The notes: generated by a model from the letters alone, not told the origin. Shown: positions 24,100-35,429, counted from the first letter of the stretch. The stretch is 64,000 nt of DNA from Larix kaempferi (GCA_027924585.1 BSBM01000140.1:6836001-6900000), one strand, 5' to 3'. Made by a program: numbers and translations.

Positions 24100-24939
24100 A
24101 TACCATGTGGATTCTTTCCCTTCAAAAGTGTATGGAAAAATTATGCAAACCACATCCTTGTGAACTACACTCCTGAGCCTAATAGCCTGCATAAAATTTT
24201 TAATGTGATCTAATGCAGGCATCTTGTCATCACGGTTGAACTTGGGAAGCCATTTCTCGGGGTTCTTAGGTAGTCTATGCTGGTCCCCGAGTATGAATAC
24301 TGCATCTTGGTCTAACCAAGGTCTATTCTGGCCTTCTCTAGCCATAGGTGGTTCTTCTTCTTCTTCGAACGAAGAGCTAGAAGAGTGATCACTTTCGGAT
24401 GAGGAGGATGATGAGGAAGGAGGACTAGCTGGGGGTCCACTATTTCCAGTTTTTGGTTGATCTTGTACTTCTTGGAAAAGTGGCTCAAGATTGTATTCAA
24501 GAGATCCTGAATTGTTAGTTGTTTTAGTGTTTTGAGGATTTTAATCATCTGTTTCTGGGTTTTGAGGATTTTAATCATCTGTTTCTGGGTTTTGAGGATT
24601 TTGATCAGCTGTCAATGGTGTTCCTTGATCACTGGTCTGCAAAATGTTGTCTGTGTGAATAGCTTCCAAACCTCTGCTTCTTTCAGCAGCGCGTCTTTGT
24701 TCCAACCTAGTGACACTATCACTAGATGCCTTCAATATTTGCTCGATTGTGAGAGGTCCTCTCGTAGGGGATATGATGAGGATATCCCTTCTGGGTGCCT
24801 GCTCTACTGTAGGTGTAGAAGGAATGGCAGTTGGTTGTGACACCGTTTGTTGTTCAGATGTTGAAGCTCTATATTGGCTACTAGTGACAAGTGACGAAGT
24901 AGCTACTGGAGGAGGTTTTTAAGTGTTCTGTTTAGGCAT
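24091..24939 (-). pseudogene. gag, N-terminal half, of element F
   Basis: Starts at an ATG whose first base is 24939, 14 bases past the primer-binding site. The reading frame holds to the deletion junction apart from in-frame stops at about 24919-24921 and two more in the 30-bp repeats. The N-terminal part is low-complexity: Thr/Pro-rich, a Ser run (24360-24415) and an acidic run of five Glu. The conserved gag part has KNPEKWLPKFNRDDK, DHIKNFMQAIRLRSV and FPYTFEGKESTWYFSL, a well-known plant gypsy gag signature of the structural capsid protein. After WYFSL the frame runs into LTR sequence. The zinc knuckle and everything downstream are lost. Confidence 0.82.
24529..24612 (-). repeat. Three 30-bp tandem repeats inside gag
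   Basis: Each unit encodes QNPQNPETDD on the minus strand. In two copies the first CAA codon has become TAA; the third retains CAA. This shows that the stops are secondary point mutations after duplication. Confidence 0.85.
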
Positions 24940-24952
24940 GTTATACTACTAG

Positions 24953-24969
24953 CCCTCCTTCTAGTGCCA
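24953..24969 (-). promoter_or_regulatory. Primer-binding site of element F
   Basis: TGGCACTAGAAGGAGGG on the minus strand begins two bases after the LTR end CCTCAACA. The TGG pairs with a tRNA CCA end. The specific tRNA is not identified. Confidence 0.6.
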
Positions 24970-24971
24970 TT

Positions 24972-26028
24972 TGTTGAGGACTCAGGTGTGTAGGGTAATT
25001 GCGAGGTGATGGAATGGGTCCAAGGCTCCCAATAGAGGGTGAAAACCCAAACTAAAGGCTTCGAAAGACCCTACGCAAGGGAAGTTCTATCCCTAGCCTG
25101 TTTGGTATGGAAATCTCCCAAGGATATTCTACCTCTACTGGCACTCTATGAGTTGAATTTTCGATCAAAGGATCGGTTCTCCAGTTAAGGAAAACAAAGT
25201 GTGAAAACTTGGAAGTGTCCTAACTTAACCTATTTAAAACAGAAAGATCTACTTTGGGTTAGACCTATTCTAAGGAAAAGCTTGTTGTTGTGCAGATCAA
25301 TCTTGATGTGAGAGGAACAGGTGTGTTTTCCAACTTCAACAAAAATGTAGAAGATGCATGTACTTGTTTACTTAGATCATAATCAAATAATGAAAATTAA
25401 ATGACAATAACATAAGCATGTAAACCTGTTCAAGATAAATCTGTAATCACTTTGTTAATTGAAAAATTAACAGTGATTATTTAAATGTTGATCACTTGTA
25501 GAAATCGATAAAGAAAATTACTTAATTGACAAAAATTCAATTAAACATTTTCACACACAGACTAGCTATAAAAAGAAATCAGTATAACAGATCTCTATGT
25601 AAATTAATTCCTTGCAAAAGATTAGACAATGTAGATGACAATTTGAAGTAAGAAATCAGGCATCGCCAAAGAAACTTGAACAATAAACAAGAGATGATTC
25701 AAAAGATTACTTCACTGTATAAACGAAGTCTGTAAACAAAATTACAAAGCTCTGCTCAGATAGAGTATCTCCAGTCATCTCCTGCTGATTCCTAACCCAA
25801 AAATTATCAACCCCTAGCATCGAGAAGCATTCCTCCTTAAATAGGAAATTACAATAGAGTACAAAATAGAAATTCCAAAAGGATAGGGATTACAAAATCG
25901 GATCAAGCTACCAATCCAGGGAATTCTGCCAAAATAATCTAAATAGTTTAGCTCGAACGACTCCCTAAAACCCTGAGATAAAGTTTGAAATATGGATCAT
26001 CTTCTTATTTCGGGACAATCCCGTAACA
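24972..26028 (-). repeat. Putative 5' LTR of element F
   Basis: The inner end CCTCAACA is firm because it is shared with 23877 and precedes the primer-binding site. The outer end is placed at TGTTACGGG (26028), giving about 1.06 kb and TGTT/AACA ends. A TATTTAAG box lies at 25843-25836 on the minus strand. The outer end could lie elsewhere. Confidence 0.55.
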
Positions 26029-26031
26029 AAA

Positions 26032-26547
26032 TTATGGAATTGAACAATCGGCCCATTTGCTGTCGACAACTGGCAAAAGTCCGTCTAGGAAATATTCTTG
26101 TTGAGTCACCACGGGATCCTCTGGCTGACCCATTACATCGTCGAAAACAGAAAAATTAGACAACGGATCTTGCTTCTCAGGAGCTGGTGGAATATCAAGT
26201 TCCTCATTGATTATAAAATCACAGATAATGGAGTTGTCTCGCTCATGCTGTTGTTCATCAATTTCCTCTTGATCCTTCTTAGAGAGTGGTATGCAAGGGG
26301 AAAGAATTTCAGAATTTTCCTTTTCGCTATCAGTGTTGGTATCAAAAACACCCATGTCAAAAGGTAGCGACATAGGTTCTGGAAATAGCAAAGCATGAAG
26401 TTCTTCTTGCATATAACATTCATCAGAGGATTCATGACCTTCCTGCATGTTACTCATCAAATCGTAAGGCAGAAAGATTTCAAAATGAAGCGGAAACTTA
26501 TCTAACAAATACAGACGACGAACTAAATGCTTCATACTTGCGACCAT
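26032..26547 (-). CDS. Unidentified 171-aa ORF
   Basis: Open from an ATG at 26547 to TAA at 26032, three bases from the inferred LTR start of element F. The N-terminus is basic and hydrophobic (MVASMKHLVRRLYLLDK). The rest is strongly acidic, rich in Glu, Asp, Ser and Pro, with runs such as DTNTDSEKENSEIL and KKDQEEIDEQQHERD. No domain, signal peptide or membrane span is recognised. Upstream sequence could hold a 5' UTR intron (AG at about 26625). It may be a host exon cut off by the element, or an extra element ORF. I do not know the family. Confidence 0.35.
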   Translation of the reverse strand: MVASMKHLVRRLYLLDKFPLHFEIFLPYDLMSNMQEGHESSDECYMQEELHALLFPEPMSLPFDMGVFDTNTDSEKENSEILSPCIPLSKKDQEEIDEQQHERDNSIICDFIINEELDIPPAPEKQDPLSNFSVFDDVMGQPEDPVVTQQEYFLDGLLPVVDSKWADCSIP

Positions 26548-27228
26548 AATTAAGAAGGATTACAGAAAATCATAATGATTGAAAATGATGAGCTGCTATG
26601 ATTAAAATCGTACGAATTCAAGACTGTAAACATTTGAACTAGAATGAAACGACATCGCAGCATTTGTTAGCCCAGATTAGATCATGACGAAATACAATTT
26701 TAACTGAATCACGCACAATTCGAAGTTGCATCTAGAAACTGTCATTACGAACCAATCTAATCAAGCAAGCATATCTTCAAAAGTGATCATGTGGTGAGAA
26801 TTGCGGTGAAAAATCCGATCGTAAGAATAATGTGAACGAGGCATCAAAAAGTAATTTTGAATGATGAAATTTCATTCACCAGATCAAGTGAATCGATGGT
26901 TGGGATTAACCGAAATAGGATGCAGGATGAGGTCTTGGAGATTTATTCACAAATTTATTCATGGTTTCCGAAAGCCTCAACCCGAAAGTTGCGGGTTTCA
27001 GGTTTTTAAACTGAGCCAAAACACATAAAGGGGTTTCTGAAAGTCGCAACCCGAACTTGTGGGTGGCGGGTTTTGCAAACACGCAACACAACTAAATGGA
27101 GTAACGAAAATCTTAAATCTGAAAGCTGCAACTGCGGGTTTCGGGATGAATATTTCTCAAAAATTATTAACAAGGGGTTCCCGCAACCTGCACCTTTCAG
27201 GTTGTGGGAATAGTTTGATAGTTTTTTG
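26548..27228 (-). other. Upstream region with GC-rich dyad repeats
   Basis: Positions about 26960-27215 hold roughly four diverged copies of a unit with ACCCGCAAC and CTTTCRG in either orientation, for example AACCCGAAAGTTGCGGGTTT near 26978. Each can fold on itself. No coding sequence is seen. It could be the promoter side of the ORF at 26032-26547. Confidence 0.45.
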
Positions 27229-27760
27229 TCATCAATGATCATCCTGATCACCATCATAGCATCATCATGATGTATATCATCTGGAGAAACATACTGAAGC
27301 TCGTCATCTATGATCATCCTGGTCAAACACTATATCCATCTGATTCATACAAAGTATCTACCTGATACATATCATCATACATGATCTACCTGATCATACA
27401 ATGCATCCACCTGATACATACATAAGTACATGATCTACCTGATCATACAATGCATCCACCTGATACATACATAAAAATACATGATCCACCTGATCATACA
27501 ATGTATCCACCTGGTACATAAATACATGATCCACCTGATCATATCAAGCATCCATCATGATGCATACACAAATATATCAAGCATCTAACATGATGCATAT
27601 ACATATACATGATCCAACTGATCGTAACAAGCATCCAACATGATGCATATACAGAGCAGTAACTGGAGCATCATCCTGATGCTCATCATCCAGCGCTTAC
27701 ATCCACAGCCATGGGAAGGATCCTCCTCTCACCAAGCTTGGAATGGATCCATCAAATGTG
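27229..27760 (-). repeat. GATC-rich 3' tail repeats of element A
   Basis: Repeated GATCAGGTGGATCATGTAT and GCATCATGTTGGATGCT-type motifs downstream of the pol stop, matching the corresponding tail of element B at 46200-47000. Small ORFs here come from the repeats. Confidence 0.75.
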
Positions 27761-27764
27761 TCCA

Positions 27765-30700
27765 TCACTTCTTCCTCGAACTATCGTCAATTTTAAGAAC
27801 ACCAAGCCTCTCTTTGAAGTACTCAAACTTCACTCTAGCTAGTGGTTTAGTCAACACTTCTGCAACCTGCTCATCCGTCACAACATACAAGAGATTCACT
27901 CCTCCTCTTTGCACCATATACTTGATATAGTGATATTTTATCTCAATGTGATTCAACCTGTCGTGGAACACTAGGTTCTCAGACAGCTTCACACAACTCT
28001 GGTTGTCACAAAAAACACCAATAGCCTCCAGCGGGAGATCAAATAACTCAGACAGTAGCTTCCGGAGCCATATTGCCTCACAACTAGCCGAACACACTGC
28101 AGCATACTCTGCCTCAGCTGTACTCACTGCTATGCAGGACTGCTTCCTGCTAAACGAAGAGATCACACCTGATCCCATACTAAAGCAACACCCAAATGTG
28201 CTCTTCCTATCTGCAGCACTGCTTTCCCAGTCCGAATCAACATAACCCTGTCGGTTAAACTTTTGATTCGCATCATACTTGATCCCATAATCAATTGTAC
28301 CCTTCAGGTGCCTCAGAATATGCTTTACAGCAACCAGGTGAACACCTATGGGATCCATCTGGAACTGGCTCAATGTGCTCATCGCAAAGCAAATATCTTG
28401 TCTAGTGTTCGTTAGGTACATCAAGGACCCAACCATCTGACGATACACTATGACATCAACCGGGTCAGATGAAGCATCACATAGAAGCTTCAGGTTTGAT
28501 GCCATAGGTGTGGCCATGGCCTTGCAGTCCATCATCCTGAACCTCTTCAGGATCTCTACTGCATACTTCCCTTGTCCAAGGAATACTCCATCTGCACTCT
28601 ACCACACCTCCATGCCTAGAAAATAGTGCATCATCCCCAAGTCCTTCATCTCAAACTCGGCAGCAATCTTCCTCTTCGTATCGGCAATCAATCCATCCTC
28701 ACCTATAACAAATAGGTCATCCACATACAAAAGTAGTATCACAGGATTTCCTTCCTCAAACTTGTAGTAAAGGTTGGAATCTTCTTTACTCTTGGTAAAG
28801 CCCAAACTTGATAAAAAGCTGTATATCCTACAATACCAAGTCCTAGGAGCTTGCTTCAAGCCATACAAGGATTTCTTTAATCTACACACATATGACTCTC
28901 TGTCATGTGTCTCAAAACCAAGTGGCTGCTCCACATACACTTCCTCCTCGACTACACCATTCAAGAAAGCTATCTTGACATTCATCTAGTGTATCTTCCA
29001 TTTCATCACTGCAGCTAGGGCAAGTACCAATCTGATGGAAGTGTACTTGGATACAGGAGCAAAAGTCTCTTCATAATCAATCCCTTCTTTCTAGGAGAAG
29101 CCACAAGATACAAATCTCGCTTTGTATTTCTCTATGCTGCCATCTGTAGCATGCTTGATCTTGTAGATCCATTTGGAAGTCACAACCGACTTCCCTTGAG
29201 GTCTTGGGACTACATCCCAAACATCACTCTTCATGATCGAATTGTATTCCTCGACCATGGCATCCTTCCATTCTTTATTTTTTGTTGCTTCTTCGTAACT
29301 GGAAGGTTCTTTGTTGATAATATCACAGAGTAGGGAAACATAACTAGTATGTGATATAGTCCTCTTCCTTTCTCTATGTTCTTCTTCTAGAATTCCATAT
29401 CTTTCTACATATTGAATGAGCTCTCTAGCCCATGCAAGCTTCCTCTTGTGAGAGTTCTTCTCATGGGGTGGATCTACAAGTATTTGCGGATCTTCAACTT
29501 CACGATCTGCTTCTAAAATTGCTTCATTCATGGTGGTGTCTAGAAATCTGATTTCCTTTGGTTCTTCATGATCTTCAACAGGTGCCTTTCTTGACTTGAT
29601 GAAAGCTTAATCTTCATTAAATGTTACATCCCTGCTGACATCAATCTCCTTGAACCCTGAAAAGTATATTCTATAAGCTTTTGAGCTTTCACTACACCCC
29701 ACAAAGATACCCTTCTTTCCTAAAGGATCTAGCTTGGTCCTCTTTTCCTTTGGAACATGTGTATATACTGGACAACCAAATATTCTGAGATGGCTGACTT
29801 CAGGTTTCTTACTAGAGAATTCCTCTTCTGGTGTCTTGTTGTCCAAAATCTTGTGAGGTGTTCTATTTTGCACATATACAACTGTCCTAGCTGCTTTTTC
29901 CCAAAGATACATAGGCAGATCCTGGTCATGCAACATTTCCTGTGCTGCTTCCATGATTGTTCTATTCTTCCTTTCTGTAACTCCATTTTGTTGTGGATTG
30001 TAGGGAGCAGTCAACTCCCTCTTAATCCTTGAATCACTGCATAGCTTCTTGAAATCACCTAAAGTGAATTCTTCGTCATTGTCAGATTTGAATGTCTTGA
30101 TCTTCTTATCAGTTTGATTTTCCATCAAGGCTTTGAATTCCTTGAACTTATCAAACACTTCATCTTTATTCTTCAAGAAATAAACCCAAGTCTTCCTAGA
30201 GAAATCATCAGTGAAGAAACATAGTATACATACCCACTCAATGAACTGGATGACATTGGACCGCATACATCAGAGTGGATAGTCTCCAAGATTCCTTTTG
30301 ATTTTCTTTCACTGCTTGGAAATGCCTTCTTATTGAACTTTTCTTTTGCACATCCTTTGCAAACACCTTCACGCTTTGTCTTGATTTTAGGAAGACCCTC
30401 TACAGGTTTGCTTGCAATTGGTAGTGCTATATAGTCCACATGTGCAATCCTTCTATGCCAAATTTCACTTGGTTCCATGGATTCATGAACAATGGCATGT
30501 TCAGGTTGTCCCTTCAATTTGTACAATCCTCCCTCTTTCTCTCCAATCACTACTGCATCATCTATAGTTTTACCCTTTGGCCACATTAGGACTTGGCCAT
30601 CTACAAATGCAACCCTCATGCCTTTTGCATCCAATGCAGATATAGAGAGTAGGTTCTTTTTGAGCCCAAGTACATATAGAACATCTTTCATCTTCAACGA

Positions 30701-31099
30701 CTTCCCAGAGGCTAGGTTGTAGGAATCTTCACCACTTCCCTTGATAGGATATTGATAGTCATCCCCAAGTTTCACTTTATGGGGTGACTCATGTTTAGAT
30801 ATATTTACAAAAGATTCTTTAAACCGAGTCATGTTTTTCGAAGCCCCTCTATAAATAAGCCAATCATTACATCCATGAGAGATAGTACCTGTGAGAGCAT
30901 AGATTAGAACATATTCATCTTCACTTGATGAAGCATCACTTTCTACCCTAGCCTTCTTCTTGGGAGGTTCATCATCCTTAGCAGCATGGGCATGAAACTT
31001 CTTCTTATTGTACCTCTTCTTCTTGTTGAATTTGTTGTTATTGTCTTTCTTCTTATTGGGACAATTTGAAGCAAAGTGTCCTACTTCATTTCAATTGAA
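27765..31099 (-). pseudogene. Copia pol of element A: protease, integrase, RT, RNase H
   Basis: The protease motif near 30850 reads YRGASKNMT where DSGASKHM is usual, so the catalytic Asp is lost. GAG-pre-integrase contains IWHRRIAH and CKGCAKEK. The integrase has IHSDVCGPM, KSDNDEEF and NPQQNGVTERKN (D, D, E all present). A frameshift lies near 30200. RT has [38 protein letters not shown] and [12 protein letters not shown] with the catalytic DD intact. RNase H has VDSDWESSAADRKSTFG, STAEAEYAAV and FCDNQSCVKL. In-frame stops fall near 29604, 29088, 28986 and 28596. The product would be a self-processing polyprotein. This is a fairly well preserved but inactive copy. Confidence 0.9.
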
Positions 31100-31804
31100 A
31101 CATCAAACATGAGATAGATCTTTCTTCTTGTGATGAGAGTGAGAATGATTCTTGTTATGAGATGTCTCCCTCTTAAACTTGCCTCCCTTGGTGTGTGCTG
31201 TGAGAGCTTGATCTTCATTCCCCATCTTTTCTTCTCGGGCCACAAGCCTTGCTTCTTCTTGTGAGCATTCCTCCCATAGTCTACTGAATGAGATCAACTT
31301 TCTCCTTGCACAAATTCCTTGGATGAAGGAGTCCCATGACCTAGGTAGGCCATTCAACATGCCCATGACAACTTCACCATTGTCCACTACTTTTTCCACA
31401 GCTTCAAGTTGTTCCTTGATCTAAGAGACCTTAGAAAAATAATATTGAATTCTCTCTCCATTCTAAAGCTTTAACCCTTTCAATTGGTTCCGCAGAGTCA
31501 TCTTCCGATATATGTTCTTCCCTTCAAATAGATCGGTTAGGGAATCAAACATCTCCTTGGGTGTCTTTAGAGATGACACATGTGGTATGAGATGGTCTTT
31601 GATAGAATCAGCAATGATCCTCTTTGCCTTGACCAAGTTCTTCTTATGTAAGGTGTTAGCCTCTTCTTCTTCTGGGACAGGGACCTCAGAACTTATGTAG
31701 GTGTCCAATTCATTTTCTTCCAGGATTAACGCAATCCTATACTTCCATGCTTGGAAGTTATCAGCCCCTTCAAGCTTATCCTCGAGCTTGATGTGGTGAG
31801 ACAT
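31100..31804 (-). pseudogene. Copia gag of element A
   Basis: The likely start is the Met of MSHHIKLEDKLEGADNF at 31804; an upstream in-frame Met at 31852 is less typical. It shows the UBN2/Retrotran_gag pattern of copia capsid proteins: NFQAWKYRIALILEENEL, KEMFDSLTDLFEG, LNGLPRSWDSFIQG. Stops lie near 31460 and 31421. The zinc knuckle just below 31100 reads CFN-stop-NEVGHFASNC, so the second Cys codon of CX2CX4HX4C has become a stop. The frame is otherwise continuous. Confidence 0.85.
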
Positions 31805-32365
31805 CGTAAAGAATACTTCAAATGGAAATAGAAAATATTTAGGTCTTACCACTTGATTTGCAGAAATGTGGATCTTGTGTTGGATTAGGGTTTGTGAGAG
31901 AAACCCTAAAAATTCAAAATATAAATTTCAACTTTCTGAAAGGATAGAAAGATGCACCATGATGAGATGATCAGCCTGGTATACTTAGAATTTGAAAAAT
32001 ACAAAGTTTCACCCTTCCTAAATGCTTTTCAATCTCCTGGATTCACTATGGATGACCCTAAATTAGGGTTTGAGTTTCCCGAAGCTTCACCCAACCAAAA
32101 ATATCGATCCAAAGTTCTAAACTTTGATTTTTCTAGGGAGCTTCTAGCTATGTCCTCATATGTCAGAAATGCCTATTTTTGTGGAAACCCTAATTTTTAG
32201 GGCCAAAAATGAAAGTGCCCAGAATTGAATTCTGATTGGACAGAAAGATTCTCTTTGATGAGTAGAGTCAATCTACCTTGCATCTTTTCCAAAATCTATG
32301 GAGAGAAACCTAATAAACAAGAAACCCTAGTTTCTGCCACTGGACAATGTCTTCTTCTCAGGTTA
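31805..32365 (-). other. Leader of element A between primer-binding site and gag
   Basis: About 560 bp of untranslated leader. The small plus-strand ORF at 31952-32200 is chance. The matching leader of element B is quite different and much longer. Confidence 0.6.
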
Positions 32366-32377
32366 GCTCTAATACCA
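32366..32377 (-). promoter_or_regulatory. Primer-binding site of element A
   Basis: TGGTATTAGAGC on the minus strand abuts the LTR end AACA; it differs by one base from the initiator-tRNA-Met complement used by plant copia elements. Confidence 0.85.
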
Positions 32378-32949
32378 TGTTAATTTTTTTGCATTAATTC
32401 AATATGCTCTAGGATCTTTACTGAGAGAATAACATGTACAGCATATCAAGTATAACAATGCGTATCAATCACACCAAGCAATCACATGAGACAATAGACA
32501 CACAGAGTTTCACTGGGGAAAACCATAAAGGTGAAAAACCCCACAACTTCCTCAGAGATAGAAAGAGCAATGATACAGCCAAAGTACAAGAGATAGTCTT
32601 CTCCTAGAAGCTACGACTCGTCCTCAACTAGTGCGCCACTTTCCGAGTGATGTAGAAGTGAATAATGAGATGAAAAAATAGAGATCTCCCACTCTCTATT
32701 TATACGTGTTCTGACTTGCCTAATACACTTGCAAGGTCGACTTCTCTAGAAGAGTCTAATAACCCATGGTTACATTAATTCAGGCCGACCCCACACTTGG
32801 TGGTCTAATCACCCATCACAACAAGTTACAATACTTGCGACACTTGTCAATACAAATGACGACACTTCCATATAGAGGAATAATAATATCTCTATAGGAG
32901 TACAATATACATAGGTGAAATACATTCCGAAGTTACATATACATCAACA
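32378..32949 (-). repeat. 5' LTR of element A (572 bp)
   Basis: Minus-strand ends are TGTTGATGTATATG and AATTAACA, as in element B. A TATAAATA box lies at 32704-32697 (minus strand). The first 70 bases match B's LTR with only a few changes. Confidence 0.9.
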
Positions 32950-33376
32950 CATTCAACTCTGGTGGATGACTTGATAAGTAACCTAGTAGTCATGCCCTAT
33001 GTGATAAGAGATACCTCCTCTATTCCTTCAACTAATTTGGTCCATGGCTTGATAACAGAACCAGCAGCCGTGATAAGAGAACCGAGGCAAACTGTGTTGG
33101 AAGAGAGAAGCGGAATTGTTGCAAATGGTTGGATGGAAGAACATGCAGATAACGTTGTCCAACCGGCAGATAGAGCCGCCATCCAGCAGTTCCCTCATGT
33201 ATTCTTTTCACAAGAACATCTCAACGAAAATGATAATAATTCAGTATGTTCAATTTGCCATGAGGAATTCCAATTAAATGAAGAGGCATGCGTAATGCCT
33301 TGTGGACACATGCACCACCAGATTTGCATATTCACATGGCTTGAAATCCAACGGACCTATCCATTCTAATGATTCA
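32950..33376 (+). pseudogene. RING-H2 finger protein, 3' fragment
   Basis: The open frame enters directly from the LTR of element A; the first listed start is a GTG at 32962, so the true N-terminus is lost. The C-terminal part has CSICHEEFQLNEEACVMPCGHMHHQIC, quoted here as two blocks: CSICHEEF and PCGHMHHQIC. These supply RING ligands 1 to 6 in C-X2-C...C-X-H-X2-H-X2-C order. The last pair is gone: the usual CPxC reads YPF-stop (TAA 33367-33369). RING-H2 proteins are E3 ubiquitin ligases that bind E2 enzymes; without ligands 7 and 8 the fold would fail. Element D is inserted eight bases after the stop. Confidence 0.75.
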
Positions 33377-34378
33377 TGTTGGAATATTATAATTAATGAG
33401 TTGATAGCATATCGGATATGCGTCAGCTCTGTCAGAATCTTAGTTAGTCATTTTTTCAATCTGCAATGTTAGACAGACAATCAGTTTACATCCAATCCGA
33501 GTCACGACAAGTTAGTATTTATGTAGCCGCGTTTGTATTTTGCAGGCTCATAACTTCTTAGGTAGAAATTTATTTCAGTCTTTAATGTAACCCTATAGCT
33601 TCCAGGTGAAGCTAAACCTAAGTTTGTGTATAAATGAAAACCTCTCACAGAAGATTAGATAGAGATAGAGATAAGAGATGTGCAAAGAGAAGAAGTGAAG
33701 ACACGTGAAGTGTATGAAGAGCCCAAGCTCTGTGAATGTAAAATATTGAAGTAAAATGTCATCTCTCTGTAGTGCCGAAAAGTTACTCTCTTTTACAGTA
33801 GTAATATATAAGTCTTTAGTTCTATGTATTCATTCTCAAGACTGTTGGTTTATGAATGCCACACATCTTCTCCATATTGACCTGTGTAAATGTTGTTTAC
33901 ATTTACGGTCTGTAAATCAAATCAAGATTCCAAGTATTTCATGGTGGTAAATTTCCTAGTTTAATGCACAGTAACTTTGGGCATATGTTTCGGTTCTTAT
34001 ATTTTAGCATGAAATATTTTTATACAAAGTTTGTTTAAGATTGGGTTATGCCCAGTTAAATAGGAATGTGAAGTAAACTTGTGCATAGTTAATCTTCGTA
34101 AAGTTAAAGAAGTGTGCAAAAGTAAATTTCTGTGAAGTGTGAAGTTTATGCAAAGTTCAACTACGCAGTAAAAGGTTGAATTGCACAGTTAATCTCCGCG
34201 CAGTAAATAGGTGAACTGCGCAGTTAGTTTGTGAACTAAAGTGCTCGACAATATTTAGGGAAGAAAAATTAAAGCAAAGTATTTGCTAGGACCTGTGCAG
34301 CTCTAAAGCAAAGAAAAAGAAAAGTTTTATTTACTACGCAGTTCAATCTTTTGACTGCACAGTGTACTTTTCCCTTGA
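33377..34378 (+). repeat. 5' LTR of element D
   Basis: About 1.0 kb, with a TATA box TATAAATG at 33629. The 3' third has recurring GCGCAGTTAA-like motifs. It ends in TTGA rather than the usual CA; the same end is seen in the 3' LTR before its TSD, so this terminus is real for this copy. Confidence 0.88.
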
Positions 34379-34380
34379 TC

Positions 34381-34396
34381 TGGTATTAGATCCTGG
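34381..34396 (+). promoter_or_regulatory. Primer-binding site of element D
   Basis: TGGTATTAGATCCTGG, two bases after the LTR, is an initiator-tRNA-Met-type site with two changes from the usual TGGTATCAGAGCCTGG. Confidence 0.8.
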
Positions 34397-34444
34397 TTTA
34401 CGGAAAGTAGAAATTATATTTACAAAAGGGAAAAGTGTTTAAGA

Positions 34445-35370
34445 ATGGCTTGCACTTCTGCTAATTTGCAAACTCCAATATTTTCTGGTAAAAATTATTA
34501 ATATTGGTCTCTAACTACGAAAGCTTTGTTTAGAGGTCAAGATGTATGGGAAATAGTCCATAATGGATATGTAGAACTAGTAGATATGAAAACATACATC
34601 AATCTCACACAAGCTGAGAAGGATGTCTTAAGGGAACAAAGAAAGAAACATGGAAAGGCATTGTTTCACATACATCAAGCAACAAATGAATCCATACTCC
34701 CAAGAGTAGTAGCAACGCAGTTAGCTAAGGAAGTGTGGGACACACTAGAAACTTCATATCAAGGCTTGAACAAGGTAAAGACTGACAAAATTCAAATTCT
34801 TAGAAGAGATTTTGAATCTCTGTCAATGAAAGAAACTGACTCAGTAGACTCATTCTATACTCGTGTTATTGCTCTGGTTAATGAAATAAAGTCTCATGGA
34901 GAATCTCTAGGTGATCAAAGAGTTGTTGAAAAAGTTCTTAGAGTTCTTCCAAAGAAATTTGAATCTTTGGTTGTGACCTTGGAGGAAAAAAAAGATCTTT
35001 CCCAATTTACAATTGATGAGTTGCAAGCCTCATTACTCAATCATGAACATAGAATCAGTGGTTCAGATACACCACTGGAAGGTGCATTCGCAGCACAGTC
35101 ATCCATAAGTCGTGGAAGAGGAAGAGGAAGATAAAACTATAGAGGCAGTGGATGAAGTTCTTTCAGAGGAGGTTGTAGCGGCATCCTTGCACATGTCGCT
35201 GGTAGAGGTCAGAATCAAATCGTTAGTCATCCAAGTGGACAAAGGTATGAAAAATAAAAAATTCAATCTCATTACTGTAAGAGGTTTGGACACTTCACAT
35301 TTGAATGCAGGAAGAAGTAGTATGACCAAGGAAAGCAAGGCCAAACATAGTAAAGCAACAACAACACTCC
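34445..35370 (+). pseudogene. Copia gag of element D
   Basis: ATG at 34445 (MACTSANLQTPIFSGKNY), a TAA two codons before YWSL, then open to 35134. UBN2-type gag features: LFHIHQATNESILPRV, AKEVWDTLETSYQG, LRRDFESLSMKETDSVDSF, VLRVLPKKFESLVVTLE. An Arg/Gly run (RGRGRGR) precedes the stop. The zinc knuckle lies downstream in another frame near 35265 (YCKRFGHFTFEC); its first Cys has become Ser. It is the capsid/nucleocapsid protein, inactive here. Confidence 0.85.
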
Positions 35371-35429
35371 GAACAACTCATTGTTCTTAGCATGTGCATC
35401 TCCACTAGAATCCAATGCTTTCCAAGAAA

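Larger units (their letters stand above)
23877..26028 (-). mobile_element. Collapsed Ty3/gypsy element F
   Basis: Read from the minus strand: a putative 5' LTR, primer-binding site, gag N-terminal half, then directly 223 bp of the 3' LTR. RT, RNase H, integrase and most of the 3' LTR are missing through one internal deletion. The gag type resembles the Athila/Tat or related gypsy groups. The right limit at 26028 is inferred from a TGTTAC terminus; no TSD was found (CTATG on the left, AAATT on the right). Confidence 0.68.
27229..32949 (-). mobile_element. Ty1/copia element A, lacking its 3' LTR
   Basis: On the minus strand: 5' LTR 32949-32378, tRNA-Met-type primer-binding site, gag, protease, integrase, RT and RNase H (integrase before RT is copia order), then a GATC-rich 3' tail. 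The tail matches element B until about 27229 and then stops with no LTR, so the 3' end is deleted. Lesions are one frameshift near 30200 and about eight in-frame stops. The LTR is clearly related to that of B. Confidence 0.88.
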
